From a virus, in the IMG/VR virus record IMGVR_UViG_3300032288_004617, positions 1 to 64,000 of that record: a stretch of DNA of 64,000 nucleotides. One strand, 5' to 3'. A program made the translations under genes and the position numbers. Shown in pieces: positions 1 through 9,723 of this stretch. Every line of letters starts with the position of its first letter. Position 1 is the stretch's first letter. The notes beneath the pieces were generated by a model. The model ran no database searches. It saw nothing but the letters and a program-made list of their open reading frames with translations, and was not told the origin of the DNA.

Positions 1-1272
1 AGTTCTATTGCAAATGAAGTAAAGGAAAAAGTTTTAGTATTGCAACCTTCAATAGAGTTGTTAAAACAAAATCTTAATAAGCTTCATCTACTTGGTGGAA
101 CTGCAGATGTTTACTCTGCATCCCTAAGAAAAAAGACTATTGGTGACATAACATATGCAACATTAGGTTCGATAAAGAACTTAGGTAAAGAGTTTAAGGA
201 ATTAGGTATATCTATTGTATTAGTAGATGAATGTGATAATTCTTACTCCCCTGAACCAGACTCTATTTTTACAAAGTTTATTAAAGAACTCTCTCCAAGA
301 GCCGTTATTGGATTCACTGCTACACCATTAAGACTAAAAACAAATTCTGAAGGTAGTAGATTAAACCTTTTAACTAGGATGAGGCCAAACTATTTCAAAC
401 ATTTCATTCACATAATGCAAATCCAGGATATGATAGCAAGGGGCTATTGGACACCTATTAGATATATGCCATTTGAGTTTGACGAGAATAAGCTAGTTGT
501 AAATAAAATGGGATCAGAGTTTACCGAAGAGTCTATTATAAACTATAATAAGGTAAAGGGAATAAATAATAAAATATATTTACAAGTAAAAGAACTCCTA
601 GCATCAGGCGTATCAAATATATTAGTGTTTTGTGATTCTATTTTAACAGCAAAAAGACTAGCTGAATATGTGCCAAACTCTGCTGCAATATATGGGGATT
701 TACCAACTAAAGTTAGAACTAAAATTCTAGAAGATTTTGCAGAAGGTAAAATTGCAACATTATTCAACTATCAAGTGTTGGCTGTAGGTTACGATAATCC
801 TAAACTAGAGGCTCTTATTATGGGACGATCTACATTAAGTTTTAGTCAATACTACCAAATAATTGGACGAGGTGTTAGAATTTACCCAGGAAAAAAAGAT
901 TTTCTATTTGCTGACTACGGAGGAAATGTTCAAAGATTTGGTCCGGTGGAAAATATAAGATTTGAAGATGTGGACAACTATGGGTGGGGAATGTTTTCAG
1001 GAGAAAGGCTTTTAACTAACTGCCATCTAACAGGAGCTCCTATTTACAAGAAAGAATTAGAAGCTATAAAAGTAGAAGTGAAATATCCAACATCAGATTA
1101 TACAATTACAATTGGAAAGTATAAAGGTAGAAAGTTAAATCAAGTTGAAAGAAGTTATTTAGAATTCATGATATACGGTTCTAATTTTGATTTTAAAGTA
1201 CCTGTAATGAAAGAATTCAAACTTGTTGTTGAAAAGTACTTAGAAGAAACAAAGATGGCTACAATAGGATAA
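1..1272 (+). CDS. SF2 DNA helicase, 5'-truncated by window
   Basis: ATP-dependent superfamily 2 helicase, presumably for phage DNA replication or repair. The frame is open to the first base, so the Walker A region and the true start lie upstream; the TTG at 40 is only an internal codon. Seen in order: a motif Ia-like VLVLQPS, motif II DECD near residue 76 (a DEAD/DEAH variant), motif III FTATP near residue 105, then a C-terminal RecA-like lobe with ILVFCDS and the motif VI region QIIGRGVRIYPGK near residue 290. This layout resembles the SSL2/RAD25-like helicases of crAss-like phages. It is the only plus-strand gene here and converges on the late minus-strand genes, so it belongs to the early/replication module. 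SF2 membership is secure; the exact role is inferred. Confidence 0.9.
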   Translation, partial: SSIANEVKEKVLVLQPSIELLKQNLNKLHLLGGTADVYSASLRKKTIGDITYATLGSIKNLGKEFKELGISIVLVDECDNSYSPEPDSIFTKFIKELSPRAVIGFTATPLRLKTNSEGSRLNLLTRMRPNYFKHFIHIMQIQDMIARGYWTPIRYMPFEFDENKLVVNKMGSEFTEESIINYNKVKGINNKIYLQVKELLASGVSNILVFCDSILTAKRLAEYVPNSAAIYGDLPTKVRTKILEDFAEGKIATLFNYQVLAVGYDNPKLEALIMGRSTLSFSQYYQIIGRGVRIYPGKKDFLFADYGGNVQRFGPVENIRFEDVDNYGWGMFSGERLLTNCHLTGAPIYKKELEAIKVEVKYPTSDYTITIGKYKGRKLNQVERSYLEFMIYGSNFDFKVPVMKEFKLVVEKYLEETKMATIG

Positions 1273-1308
1273 AAAGAAAGGGAAGTGTTTAGCTTCCCTT
1301 TTTTATTT
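1271..1308. terminator. Bidirectional intrinsic terminator
   Basis: Six-base-pair stem GGGAAG (1280-1285) / CTTCCC (1293-1298) with a 7-base loop, an A-rich tract on its left and six T on its right. It lies in the 36 bases between two convergent stop codons, so it can end both the plus-strand helicase transcript and the minus-strand late transcript. Confidence 0.85.
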
Positions 1309-4300
1309 CTACTCCTTTTTTGAATCAGGAGATAAGTTATATAATGTTGATTGATTAAAGAATCTATAAGAGTCTAATTGTGACTGTATATCTGTTAATT
1401 GTGTACCTCTTTTTAAGATGGTGTTCTTTCTAAACTTCTTACCAATCTCTGCAAAATCTCCTGTTGCTAAGTTACCTATTATTTGTACCGGCTCCATTGC
1501 TTCCAATGTTCTAATTGGAACTACAGGGTTTTTAACTACGTCAACTAATGTACCTGAAATACCGAACACTTGTTGAGAACTGTATTCAGAAACTGTCCTA
1601 ACATATGTGTATTGCATAAAGTCTTCAAAATAGCTGTCATCGTCATCATCTGCTCCTAGAATAGCTTCTCCTAATAAAAGTAATCCAATCCAAAGAGTTG
1701 ATTCAAATACTGATCTTCTTAAGTTATTCCTTTCAAACTGTTCTAAGTCTGCTTTGATTTCTTTAATAGATCTCCCTCCTTTTAAAGATTTAATAGCATC
1801 CCCCATAAATCTGGCCAATGTAGTGAAATGTCCTTCTTCAACTCTTCCCATAGAAACATTATATCCCCTTTTCTTAAATCTTTTAGTAAGTAAGATTGGA
1901 AGCCATCCTCTGTGCATCATTAATGTATTCGTTAATACATCTCGTTGTGCTGCAACTTGATCATATTCATTGATTACACCATCTGCCATCTGTGCTAAAG
2001 ATATTGCTCTTTGGGAAATTATAACATTTAGATTATCGAATTCCTCTTCAGGATTTTCAAACTTTGATTTAAACTTATCGTTAAAACTAATTCCCTTTTT
2101 ATCTACCTTTATATTCTCATATAAACTATCCTCAGCATATTTTGCCCATTCAGACTCTACAACAACTCTGGAAATTGATTTATCACTATTTCTTCTTAAA
2201 TTTAAGAATTGATCCCAGTTAACAAATTTTCCATCAACAAATCTGTAATCATTTAATACTGCTAAAAGTGATCTTGGACCAACAGGTATGTTAGCTAGTT
2301 TAGAAGTTTTGTATGCAGAATTTAACCCCATTCGGACCGCTCTTGAGTATGCAGAATCTTTTACTTTAGAATCAAAATCTTGTAAGCCATAAAACTCTAC
2401 TAAGTGATTAAGCACTGATGTTTTATTCATCTTTCCTGACTCTGTTAAATAGTCCGGCATTAAAGATATCAATTGTGACAATGCTTTATTAGCTGAACTT
2501 TTGTGGTAATAGTCTCCAGAAACTCTATCTGATATATTATTTAAAACTCCAGTGGTAGCAGACACTGCATCAACAAATGGATTAAATGCTAAGTTTGAGA
2601 ATCTTACGAAAGATTGAATTTTATTCACAGCTCTTGTTACATCTAACTCTCTTCCTCCAACAGTGATATGCATACTTCTAGTTTGTCTAACACCGTATAA
2701 GTGGTGACCAATATATTCTTTTGCATATTTTAAGTATTCAGAAGTTTGCCCTTTAATTTCAATTTTTCTTTTTGCTAAAACTCCACCTTTTGTTTGGAAA
2801 GTTTGATTAGCAATTGCAAATTCTAAAGCCTTGAAATCACTCTCTGCTTTTTGTCTTTCCTTATACAGAATTGCTTGTTTTAAATTAAGCATTGCTGCAT
2901 GAATTGTGTTCTCTGTTGCAGAATCAGGAGCTTCTAGTTTTGTTTGGAAGTATTTTGGTAGAACTTTTACACCTAAATCAGTTAGATTCTGTCCTTCAAT
3001 TTGTTCACCATAATCCTTATCATCAACTCTATTTTTTACAATCTCCCTGAAGAAATCTTTTACATCTAACTTTTGTAAATCTTCTATTACAGTTTTTGAC
3101 AATTGAGGTCTTTGGAATGGATTTAATGATCTCTCTTCTCCATACATTTCTGAAACAGATTTATTAACACCTACCATCATTTTAAGAAATTCAAATTCCT
3201 CTTTATTTTTAGTAGCTTCTAATTCCTCAAGATTCATAGTTGGATTAGCCATCCATTTCTTCATGTTAATTCCGTACTTATCAAAGAATTCTTTGTCTGC
3301 ATACTTATTAACCTTTGGTTGAACAAACTGACCTTCAGTCATATATTGATCATTCTTGAAATCATCTTTTCCAACATCCTTTAACCAAGTGTAATCAGGA
3401 CTAATCTCAACAAATTTAGCTGCAGGATACCTTGATTCCAATGAAGCTTTATCTGTTAACAACTGAGAAGCTGGTATTGTCCCATCTTCCAATGCATTCA
3501 TAAATTCAGAATAACCAATTGGTTCAAACCTTTGGTAATAAGAAGCAACATTTTCTTTAGCATATTCATACACTAAAAGTTCTTTAATCTCTTCTCTTAC
3601 TTTTAAGTCTCCATTTCTAAAGTCTTCCAACATTTGATCTGAAATCTTACCTTCATCAATTGCTTTTTGAATTCTAGACTCGTAATAATCTGTAGTGAAT
3701 TTTGTACCACCATTTAATAGATTATTTATTGCTCTAGAGAAAGTTGTTACTTTTCCTTGTCTTGAATTAGGAACATGTTGTAAAGCAAATTGTAATCTTC
3801 TATTTGTACCAAACTCTGTTAAATCTTTTTCATAAGCATCATTTGTAACTTTAATAGAAGTTCTCTCATCTTCTGAAGCTTCAAATGGGATATCTAAATA
3901 TGACTTATTTAAATCAATTTCATTCTCTATCTCTAACAATCTTGACTTTGTTAAAGGCTCAATATTTTGAGCATTTATCTCTAGAGAATTTTTATTATTT
4001 CTGTGTTGTTTTAATATTCCTGATTTAGAGGCTTGTAATTCTTTTATTCTATCAAGAACGTTTTGATTCTGCTCTCTTAATATATCGTCTTCAATTTCAT
4101 CTACAAACTCTTGTGCAGTTTGTTCGTAAGTTTTTCCATCCTTACCTTGATTATAAAAGTCCTCATTTAAGCTGATAGATGAATTCGACTGTAGCCACTC
4201 AAAAGAATTACCTCCTGCATTCTCAATATCAGATAACTCCTTTAAGAAAGAGTCAACTGCATCTGTAGTTCTTGTTGCATCCTTCAAATCAAATTTGTAA

Positions 4301-7062
4301 GACATAGATAGATTATTCATATCATAAGCTACTCTTGATTCATCTGAAAGCATATCTGCTGTAATACCATCTTCTAATACAACAAATGTAGAATTATCGT
4401 CAGCAGGAACTGCATCTTTAAACGGTAATGAATCAAATTGTGCTTGAGTCATTTCTGATCTCTTCATAATCTTTAGTCCAGGTTTAATTGAACCATTTTG
4501 ATCGAAAGCACTTCTATGTAATTTATATCTTAAATTTATTGCGTTCTCCTCAAACTTATCTGAATCAGACATTTTAGTTCTATCAATAAATCCATCCTTT
4601 GATCTAGCATTAGCAACCACCTTACTTCTATCTCTAGAAATAATAGCCATTACCTCTTGAGTATATTCAGATACATTTGCATCTTTATATTTTTTATCTC
4701 TCTCTTCGTAATATTCTTTTGTTCTAACTTGTTCAGTCATCCCATCTCTTGCTGCTTTAAAATCATTAAGGTAATCTTTTTTACCTTGTTCTGATTGAAT
4801 AAGCTGTGCAGGTTTAACTCCATTCTTTAAGGCTCTTCTAATTGCCTCCTCTTCCCTTCCAGAATGTTTTTTAACCAATTCAATCTGAATATTTAAATAA
4901 TCTTCATCATATAATGACTGATTGATTGGAGATAAGTAATAATAAGAACTTTTATTGTTATGTTTCTTTATGATTGTTTTCTGATATCTTTGTAAATTCT
5001 TATCAGAAATTTCTTGCAATAATTTATCCCCTTCTTTCTTTAATTGGATAGTTGTATTAATACCCATTTGTACTGCCTTTTGGTGCATTAATTGTACAAA
5101 TAAGTTTTTGTTTTGAGAAGCTAATCCAAACCACTTTGCCAACATACCAATATCAGCCAGATCAGAGTCCATTCTAGACTTTAAAGCATCTTTATCTTCC
5201 TCTGTTAAAGCTGAATTAGCTAATGCCTCATCTACCAATTCATTCACTTTTTTAGAGTAATCCTGGTCAACTAAAGGTCTTAACTTTGAGTGTTGTAAAA
5301 TTGTATCATCAATACCTCTTAAGATTTGTTCTTTGATATTTTGAGAAGTCTCTGATTCTATAGGTAAGTCCTCTAGTAATTTTCTAAGATTCTCTAATGA
5401 TGGTATTGAATTCTCTGTAATAGAATTAAAAATATTGCTATCTTGTTGTGTAATAGTTGTACCATTCTTATTTGCTGTTTTAATCCCATTAGAGACCTTA
5501 TTCAACAAAGTTGATGTAATACCTTTGATTGCACTTATTGATGTTAATACATCATTCTCTTTCATGTCATCAACTATTTTTTCTAAAGCTGATGAATCAG
5601 GAGAAGCTTGTTTTAAAACTGTTCCGTATAATGCATTGATAGCTGTTCTAGCCTTTTTCAACTCTGAAACAAGTTTCTTAGACTCTTTATCTGTTAAATC
5701 GTAAAAGAAGTTCTCACTTTTAAAATCTTTATTGAATACATCTTTACCGTTTAAAACTGCATCTGCTAAAGTTTCATTTAAACTATCGATTGTTTGTTTC
5801 TCGTAAGATCCGTAATTACCTCTCAAAAAGTTAGTGAAGTTTTCCCATAAAGTTTTCAATCTATCTAAGATTGTTTTATGCTCTTCTGTTTTACCGTCTT
5901 TACTAAATTTCTCAGAAATACTTTTCGCTAAGATTTTACCTAAAACTTCTTTTCTTACTTTCTCTTCTAATTCTAATCCTTCAGAAAATTTAGAATACTT
6001 TTCTCTATATGCTTCTGAAAATTCTGTATACTCCGGAGTCAAATGAACTAATGCTAAAGCAGAGGCAATTGAGTTCTGTTCAGAATAAGATTCTATTGCG
6101 ATGTGTGCAACCTCTTCTATAAGTTCTTTAGTGATATCTTTTCCTTCTGCTATAGCCACTACTTTATTTGCCATATCCGCAATTGCCGAAATATCAGGAT
6201 CTGTGCCATAAACAGTGTTGAATCTATTTCTATACTCTTCCAATGTTGATAAAGAAAATCCCATTGAATTTAAGAAGTTATAAAGAGAATCTTTTAACGC
6301 ATCCTTTTCTTTTTCGGAAATGGTTTCTTTTTCAGGGTTCAACTCTCTATTCACTCTGTCTAAAATAGATGCAGCTGAAATCAATTCTATTTTATTTTCA
6401 AACTGACTTCCTTTTTTCAACACTTCTGAAAAATGTAACAGTCCTTCCCCATCCTTAGATAAAGTGACAACATGATCTTCGTCAAATCTTAAATCTATTA
6501 AGCCATCATAATTAGGATAGATATTTCCTTTTGCTAACTCAACTCTTGCATCAAATGCTACACCTCTTGCAGAAGCTTTTCTTGACTCCTCATATTGTCC
6601 TTTTCCTTGATAAAAAGTCTCTCCACTTGGTGTCAATACTCTTTTCGTTGATAGTAATCCTGTTTGAACTTGAGATGTAAGGAATTTTGTTTTTATAGAG
6701 CTATCTGTATTAAATGTAGCAATAGGCATAAACTCATCTGTCGCAGGATTCTTAAACCCGATTGATGTGCTACCTAATTCATCTGATAAAATAAGATCCT
6801 CTAAATCTTCATACTCAACACCTTTTGATGATTTATAAAATAATTTAGGCTCTTTTGTATCATATACATTTTTAGAGGCATCTCTAAACATCTCCTCTAC
6901 ATTATCTGAATAAGCATTTGCAAATATGTCATAAGAGTTATTAGTACTACCTAAAAAGATATTACTATGTATTGCATCAAATAGTTTTGACTTCTCTCCT
7001 GTTGGAGTTGAAACAGAAACTATATTACCATTATCATTATACGTTATTAAACAATTACTCAT
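1309..7062 (-). CDS. Giant internal virion (cargo/ejection) protein, 1917 aa
   Basis: Very large protein at the end of the late operon, where crAss-like phages encode cargo proteins carried in the virion and delivered with DNA. I chose ATG 7062 (MSNCL...) over an ATG 14 codons upstream because it gives an 8-base overlap with the previous stop and because its N-terminus then aligns with that of the 732-residue protein two genes upstream (both MS..C, then a G-I/N-I-V-S-V-type stretch and a downstream AY). An EEVAH sequence near residue 315 resembles a zincin HExxH helix with the first His replaced. The middle is long, charged and helical. Near residues 1780-1800 a hydrophobic stretch (WIGLLLLGEAIL) precedes a run of five Asp. 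I found no DFDID-type polymerase motif. Function is inferred from position, size and composition. Confidence 0.75.
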   Translation of the reverse strand: MSNCLITYNDNGNIVSVSTPTGEKSKLFDAIHSNIFLGSTNNSYDIFANAYSDNVEEMFRDASKNVYDTKEPKLFYKSSKGVEYEDLEDLILSDELGSTSIGFKNPATDEFMPIATFNTDSSIKTKFLTSQVQTGLLSTKRVLTPSGETFYQGKGQYEESRKASARGVAFDARVELAKGNIYPNYDGLIDLRFDEDHVVTLSKDGEGLLHFSEVLKKGSQFENKIELISAASILDRVNRELNPEKETISEKEKDALKDSLYNFLNSMGFSLSTLEEYRNRFNTVYGTDPDISAIADMANKVVAIAEGKDITKELIEEVAHIAIESYSEQNSIASALALVHLTPEYTEFSEAYREKYSKFSEGLELEEKVRKEVLGKILAKSISEKFSKDGKTEEHKTILDRLKTLWENFTNFLRGNYGSYEKQTIDSLNETLADAVLNGKDVFNKDFKSENFFYDLTDKESKKLVSELKKARTAINALYGTVLKQASPDSSALEKIVDDMKENDVLTSISAIKGITSTLLNKVSNGIKTANKNGTTITQQDSNIFNSITENSIPSLENLRKLLEDLPIESETSQNIKEQILRGIDDTILQHSKLRPLVDQDYSKKVNELVDEALANSALTEEDKDALKSRMDSDLADIGMLAKWFGLASQNKNLFVQLMHQKAVQMGINTTIQLKKEGDKLLQEISDKNLQRYQKTIIKKHNNKSSYYYLSPINQSLYDEDYLNIQIELVKKHSGREEEAIRRALKNGVKPAQLIQSEQGKKDYLNDFKAARDGMTEQVRTKEYYEERDKKYKDANVSEYTQEVMAIISRDRSKVVANARSKDGFIDRTKMSDSDKFEENAINLRYKLHRSAFDQNGSIKPGLKIMKRSEMTQAQFDSLPFKDAVPADDNSTFVVLEDGITADMLSDESRVAYDMNNLSMSYKFDLKDATRTTDAVDSFLKELSDIENAGGNSFEWLQSNSSISLNEDFYNQGKDGKTYEQTAQEFVDEIEDDILREQNQNVLDRIKELQASKSGILKQHRNNKNSLEINAQNIEPLTKSRLLEIENEIDLNKSYLDIPFEASEDERTSIKVTNDAYEKDLTEFGTNRRLQFALQHVPNSRQGKVTTFSRAINNLLNGGTKFTTDYYESRIQKAIDEGKISDQMLEDFRNGDLKVREEIKELLVYEYAKENVASYYQRFEPIGYSEFMNALEDGTIPASQLLTDKASLESRYPAAKFVEISPDYTWLKDVGKDDFKNDQYMTEGQFVQPKVNKYADKEFFDKYGINMKKWMANPTMNLEELEATKNKEEFEFLKMMVGVNKSVSEMYGEERSLNPFQRPQLSKTVIEDLQKLDVKDFFREIVKNRVDDKDYGEQIEGQNLTDLGVKVLPKYFQTKLEAPDSATENTIHAAMLNLKQAILYKERQKAESDFKALEFAIANQTFQTKGGVLAKRKIEIKGQTSEYLKYAKEYIGHHLYGVRQTRSMHITVGGRELDVTRAVNKIQSFVRFSNLAFNPFVDAVSATTGVLNNISDRVSGDYYHKSSANKALSQLISLMPDYLTESGKMNKTSVLNHLVEFYGLQDFDSKVKDSAYSRAVRMGLNSAYKTSKLANIPVGPRSLLAVLNDYRFVDGKFVNWDQFLNLRRNSDKSISRVVVESEWAKYAEDSLYENIKVDKKGISFNDKFKSKFENPEEEFDNLNVIISQRAISLAQMADGVINEYDQVAAQRDVLTNTLMMHRGWLPILLTKRFKKRGYNVSMGRVEEGHFTTLARFMGDAIKSLKGGRSIKEIKADLEQFERNNLRRSVFESTLWIGLLLLGEAILGADDDDDSYFEDFMQYTYVRTVSEYSSQQVFGISGTLVDVVKNPVVPIRTLEAMEPVQIIGNLATGDFAEIGKKFRKNTILKRGTQLTDIQSQLDSYRFFNQSTLYNLSPDSKKE

Positions 7063-7456
7063 CTTTATCATTATATATTTCAAAATCTTTAAACATCTGT
7101 TCAAAAGATTTTCGGTTTTTTATTATTACTTTTTGGTCTTTTTTTGTTTGAGTTATATCAAAGCTCGTAATACTAGCAGCATCCACTCTCTCTATCCAGT
7201 AGATATTACCCTCATGAGAGACTTTTTCGTGATGCAGTATTCTGTACAAAACCTTATACAATCCTGCTTCTATAATATCCCCATCATCCATTCTCTCTTT
7301 TAACCCAATAAAAGCCTTCCCTCTTATCTTGAAGATTGGTAGAGTTATCTTATTAATAACCATCTTAACTGAAGAAAGGGCCTCTAAGTTATTAAATGAC
7401 TTATCTACCCCTCCTCGTCTACTGGCCTTAAATACTATTTTATTTCCTTCTGACAT
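7055..7456 (-). CDS. Hypothetical 133-aa protein
   Basis: I do not recognise a family. It encodes a small soluble protein rich in Lys, Ile and Asp with no signal peptide or membrane segment. It lies between two large virion-protein genes and its last 8 bases overlap the ATG of the 1917-residue gene (ATGAGTAA), which suggests coupled translation. A promoter-like sequence TTTG-N19-TATTTTTG ends four bases before its ATG, so this gene could be the first of a separate transcript covering itself and the giant gene. A chaperone or assembly role for its neighbour is possible but is only a guess. Confidence 0.7.
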   Translation of the reverse strand: MSEGNKIVFKASRRGGVDKSFNNLEALSSVKMVINKITLPIFKIRGKAFIGLKERMDDGDIIEAGLYKVLYRILHHEKVSHEGNIYWIERVDAASITSFDITQTKKDQKVIIKNRKSFEQMFKDFEIYNDKDE

Positions 7457-7460
7457 GTTG

Positions 7461-7491
7461 CAAAAATAATAATAAAAAAGTTAATACCAAA
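7461..7491 (-). promoter_or_regulatory. Promoter-like site (TTTG-N19-TATTTTTG)
   Basis: On the minus strand TTTG (7491-7488) is followed after 19 bases by TATTTTTG (7468-7461), matching the Bacteroidota sigma consensus TTTG/TAnnTTTG. The ATG of the 133-aa gene begins 4 bases after the last G, so the start site would fall at or next to the ATG. Confidence 0.55.
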
Positions 7492-7512
7492 AAATAAAAA
7501 AGATTTTCAATA

Positions 7513-9711
7513 CTATTTACAAGAATTAATTTTATCTTCTATGTTATCTTTATTTGAATAATTCTTAATGATGTTTAGATCTGAATAAATACTACCTTCA
7601 ATATTTAACCTTAAGTTATTTAAGTTGTCTTCAGTTGCCTCTACTGATATGCTACCCATTTCACCAAATAAAAGTTCTTTTTGGGAAGCTAATCCTGATT
7701 TTATGATAGCATCTTCTACTTCAGATGAATTAAAAATAGCAGTGGCAGGTAAAGTATTATATATATCTCCATTATGTTCAACCTTAACAAAAGCAGAAGC
7801 ATCTGATCTATCCATAACTCTTCTGTAAAGATTTTCTCCTAACCTAACGTAATTTTCAAAAGTCTTTTTTGTAATTACAATATTGTTATCCAATACATAT
7901 CTAGAAGTATAAGGTCTTAAATATTTTGGATTATTTACAATGATTTGATCTTCAGGAGTAATTTCAAAACTATCATCTAAAAGATGATCCATTTCATTAT
8001 CTCTTCTCAATGATATATAGTCCTTTAATTGATCCTCCATTTTAATGCCTTCAATAGAATCAACCCTTCCAACTAAGTTTATATCTGTATCAGAAATAGT
8101 GAATTTTGACAACACCTTTCTATAAACAGCAGAGTTTTTTAATTTTTCCTTTAAAGTGTAATTGTAAAAATCACTAACAAATTTTGATTTTAAGTATTCA
8201 AAGGAAGTTTTAATTCTACTAAGATTTTTCACTTTACTTTTAGCAAGTGGCTTATGTCCCCAAACAAGTTGACTCAAAGCAATCTCTTCTTGATATTTTT
8301 CTGAATAAATACCTGTATCTCTTGACATTACATATCTAGATAACTCTTTTAAGACCTCAATCTTATTTACAGGATCCTTAACATCTAATGTAGTTGGGAT
8401 AACCATATCCCCATCATACACCTTTTGGTATAAATACTCATAAAGACTGTCTCTTTGTCCTTCTTTAACTTTATGGTATAAATTATCTCCTATTTTTAAT
8501 AAAGAAAACCTATCGTACATAGTAGCTGGATCTAAAGGAGCTTCAACTCTAACTATACTTAAGTTCTTAAAGTTTGATCCTAATCTCAATACCTGCCCTT
8601 GTTTTTTAGTTGGTATTAGAATATCTTTTTGCTTAGAGAAATCTTCTATAGTTTGTTTATTAATATTAGCTAACATCCTTTCTGTAGCCCCTAACAAGTC
8701 TAATATATCAGCCTTTCTTCCAGGTTGGTTTGATAAACCTATTACATCAATATTAATATCAGCCAATTCACTTTCTATCTCCGATAAAACTTTAGTAACT
8801 AGTTTTGGATTATTTTTCCAAACCTCGTCAGAAATACCTTGAATAAAGTCAATATCAGCTTTTATAGCAACTGTGTCTAATCCATCTAACACCGTATTCT
8901 TTACAGTGGTATACGTAGAAAGATTATTTTTAGATATTACATTTCCCTCAATTGTAAATATAGGAACTCTCTTAAATTCATTTAATTGTGAATTCAATTT
9001 ACTTCTGAAACTCTTATTTGAATTATATTTATCAACAAAATCACTATAAGGTAGAGAGTTAACAGCCTCTTCTATAGATCTGTCATTTGAAAAGTCTTCT
9101 ACATTTTCTATAAGTTCTTCAATGATGTCAGATTCTGATACTCTTTCACTACTTCCTAATATTGTCTTAAAGCTAGAATTTATATGAGCTGCAGTCTTAC
9201 TTTCCGTAGGCTCTATTATAATATCTCCTTCAGATAATTCCCCTTCAATTCTTTCTAGTAGCTCTCTAATAGATTCTATATTTAAAGTCTCCAAGTCCTC
9301 ACTTGTATATAATCCAGATCGTATAGCTTCTTTTTCGTTAAGACCTAATATACCTTCCGATTTAAATATTCTAGTAAGCTTTGAATTAAGCTTTGATAGA
9401 CTAGAGATTGAGTGTGAATCCATTAAGTCTGTTAAAGACTTTTTATCTGCTCTTGATAATCTTTTACCTAAAGATGCATGAGTATCTAAAAACTTAAGAA
9501 CATCGTCTAGAGATGCCTCATCTTTATCATTCCTTGCATATTCATTTAAGAAATCATTTTCGTAAGCAGTCTTCCAAATATTAACTGCCTCTGACTCATT
9601 TCCCTCAGTCAAGATGAGAGCATCATTATATAATTGAGATGGAGTACCATCAGCATTAACTACTGAGATACTTCCATCAACTCTTGTTCTTAATCTACAA
9701 CTTAAACTCAT
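7513..9711 (-). CDS. Internal virion protein, 732 aa
   Basis: Large charged protein between two giant cargo-type genes, 12 bases downstream of the 1953-residue gene. Its first 50 residues (MSLSCRLRTRVDG, then a P-S-x-L-Y segment and an IWKTAYEN segment) parallel the N-terminus of the 1917-residue protein, so the two appear to share a small N-terminal module that might direct packaging into the virion. The rest is rich in Ser, Asp, Glu, Leu and Ile and is predicted by eye to be largely helical, with no membrane segment and no catalytic motif I recognise. Conserved gene order in crAss-like phages supports a virion or ejected protein; biochemical function is unknown. Confidence 0.7.
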   Translation of the reverse strand: MSLSCRLRTRVDGSISVVNADGTPSQLYNDALILTEGNESEAVNIWKTAYENDFLNEYARNDKDEASLDDVLKFLDTHASLGKRLSRADKKSLTDLMDSHSISSLSKLNSKLTRIFKSEGILGLNEKEAIRSGLYTSEDLETLNIESIRELLERIEGELSEGDIIIEPTESKTAAHINSSFKTILGSSERVSESDIIEELIENVEDFSNDRSIEEAVNSLPYSDFVDKYNSNKSFRSKLNSQLNEFKRVPIFTIEGNVISKNNLSTYTTVKNTVLDGLDTVAIKADIDFIQGISDEVWKNNPKLVTKVLSEIESELADINIDVIGLSNQPGRKADILDLLGATERMLANINKQTIEDFSKQKDILIPTKKQGQVLRLGSNFKNLSIVRVEAPLDPATMYDRFSLLKIGDNLYHKVKEGQRDSLYEYLYQKVYDGDMVIPTTLDVKDPVNKIEVLKELSRYVMSRDTGIYSEKYQEEIALSQLVWGHKPLAKSKVKNLSRIKTSFEYLKSKFVSDFYNYTLKEKLKNSAVYRKVLSKFTISDTDINLVGRVDSIEGIKMEDQLKDYISLRRDNEMDHLLDDSFEITPEDQIIVNNPKYLRPYTSRYVLDNNIVITKKTFENYVRLGENLYRRVMDRSDASAFVKVEHNGDIYNTLPATAIFNSSEVEDAIIKSGLASQKELLFGEMGSISVEATEDNLNNLRLNIEGSIYSDLNIIKNYSNKDNIEDKINSCK

Positions 9712-9723
9712 TGTTTATTTATT

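Noticed and set aside
543-767. 74-codon frame opposite the helicase
   Set aside because: Antisense shadow of conserved helicase codons; no start context and no homology seen.
1626-1660. Run of five Asp in the 1917-aa protein as metal-binding catalytic site
   Set aside because: Follows a hydrophobic segment at the C-terminus and looks like a low-complexity charged linker, not a structured catalytic motif.
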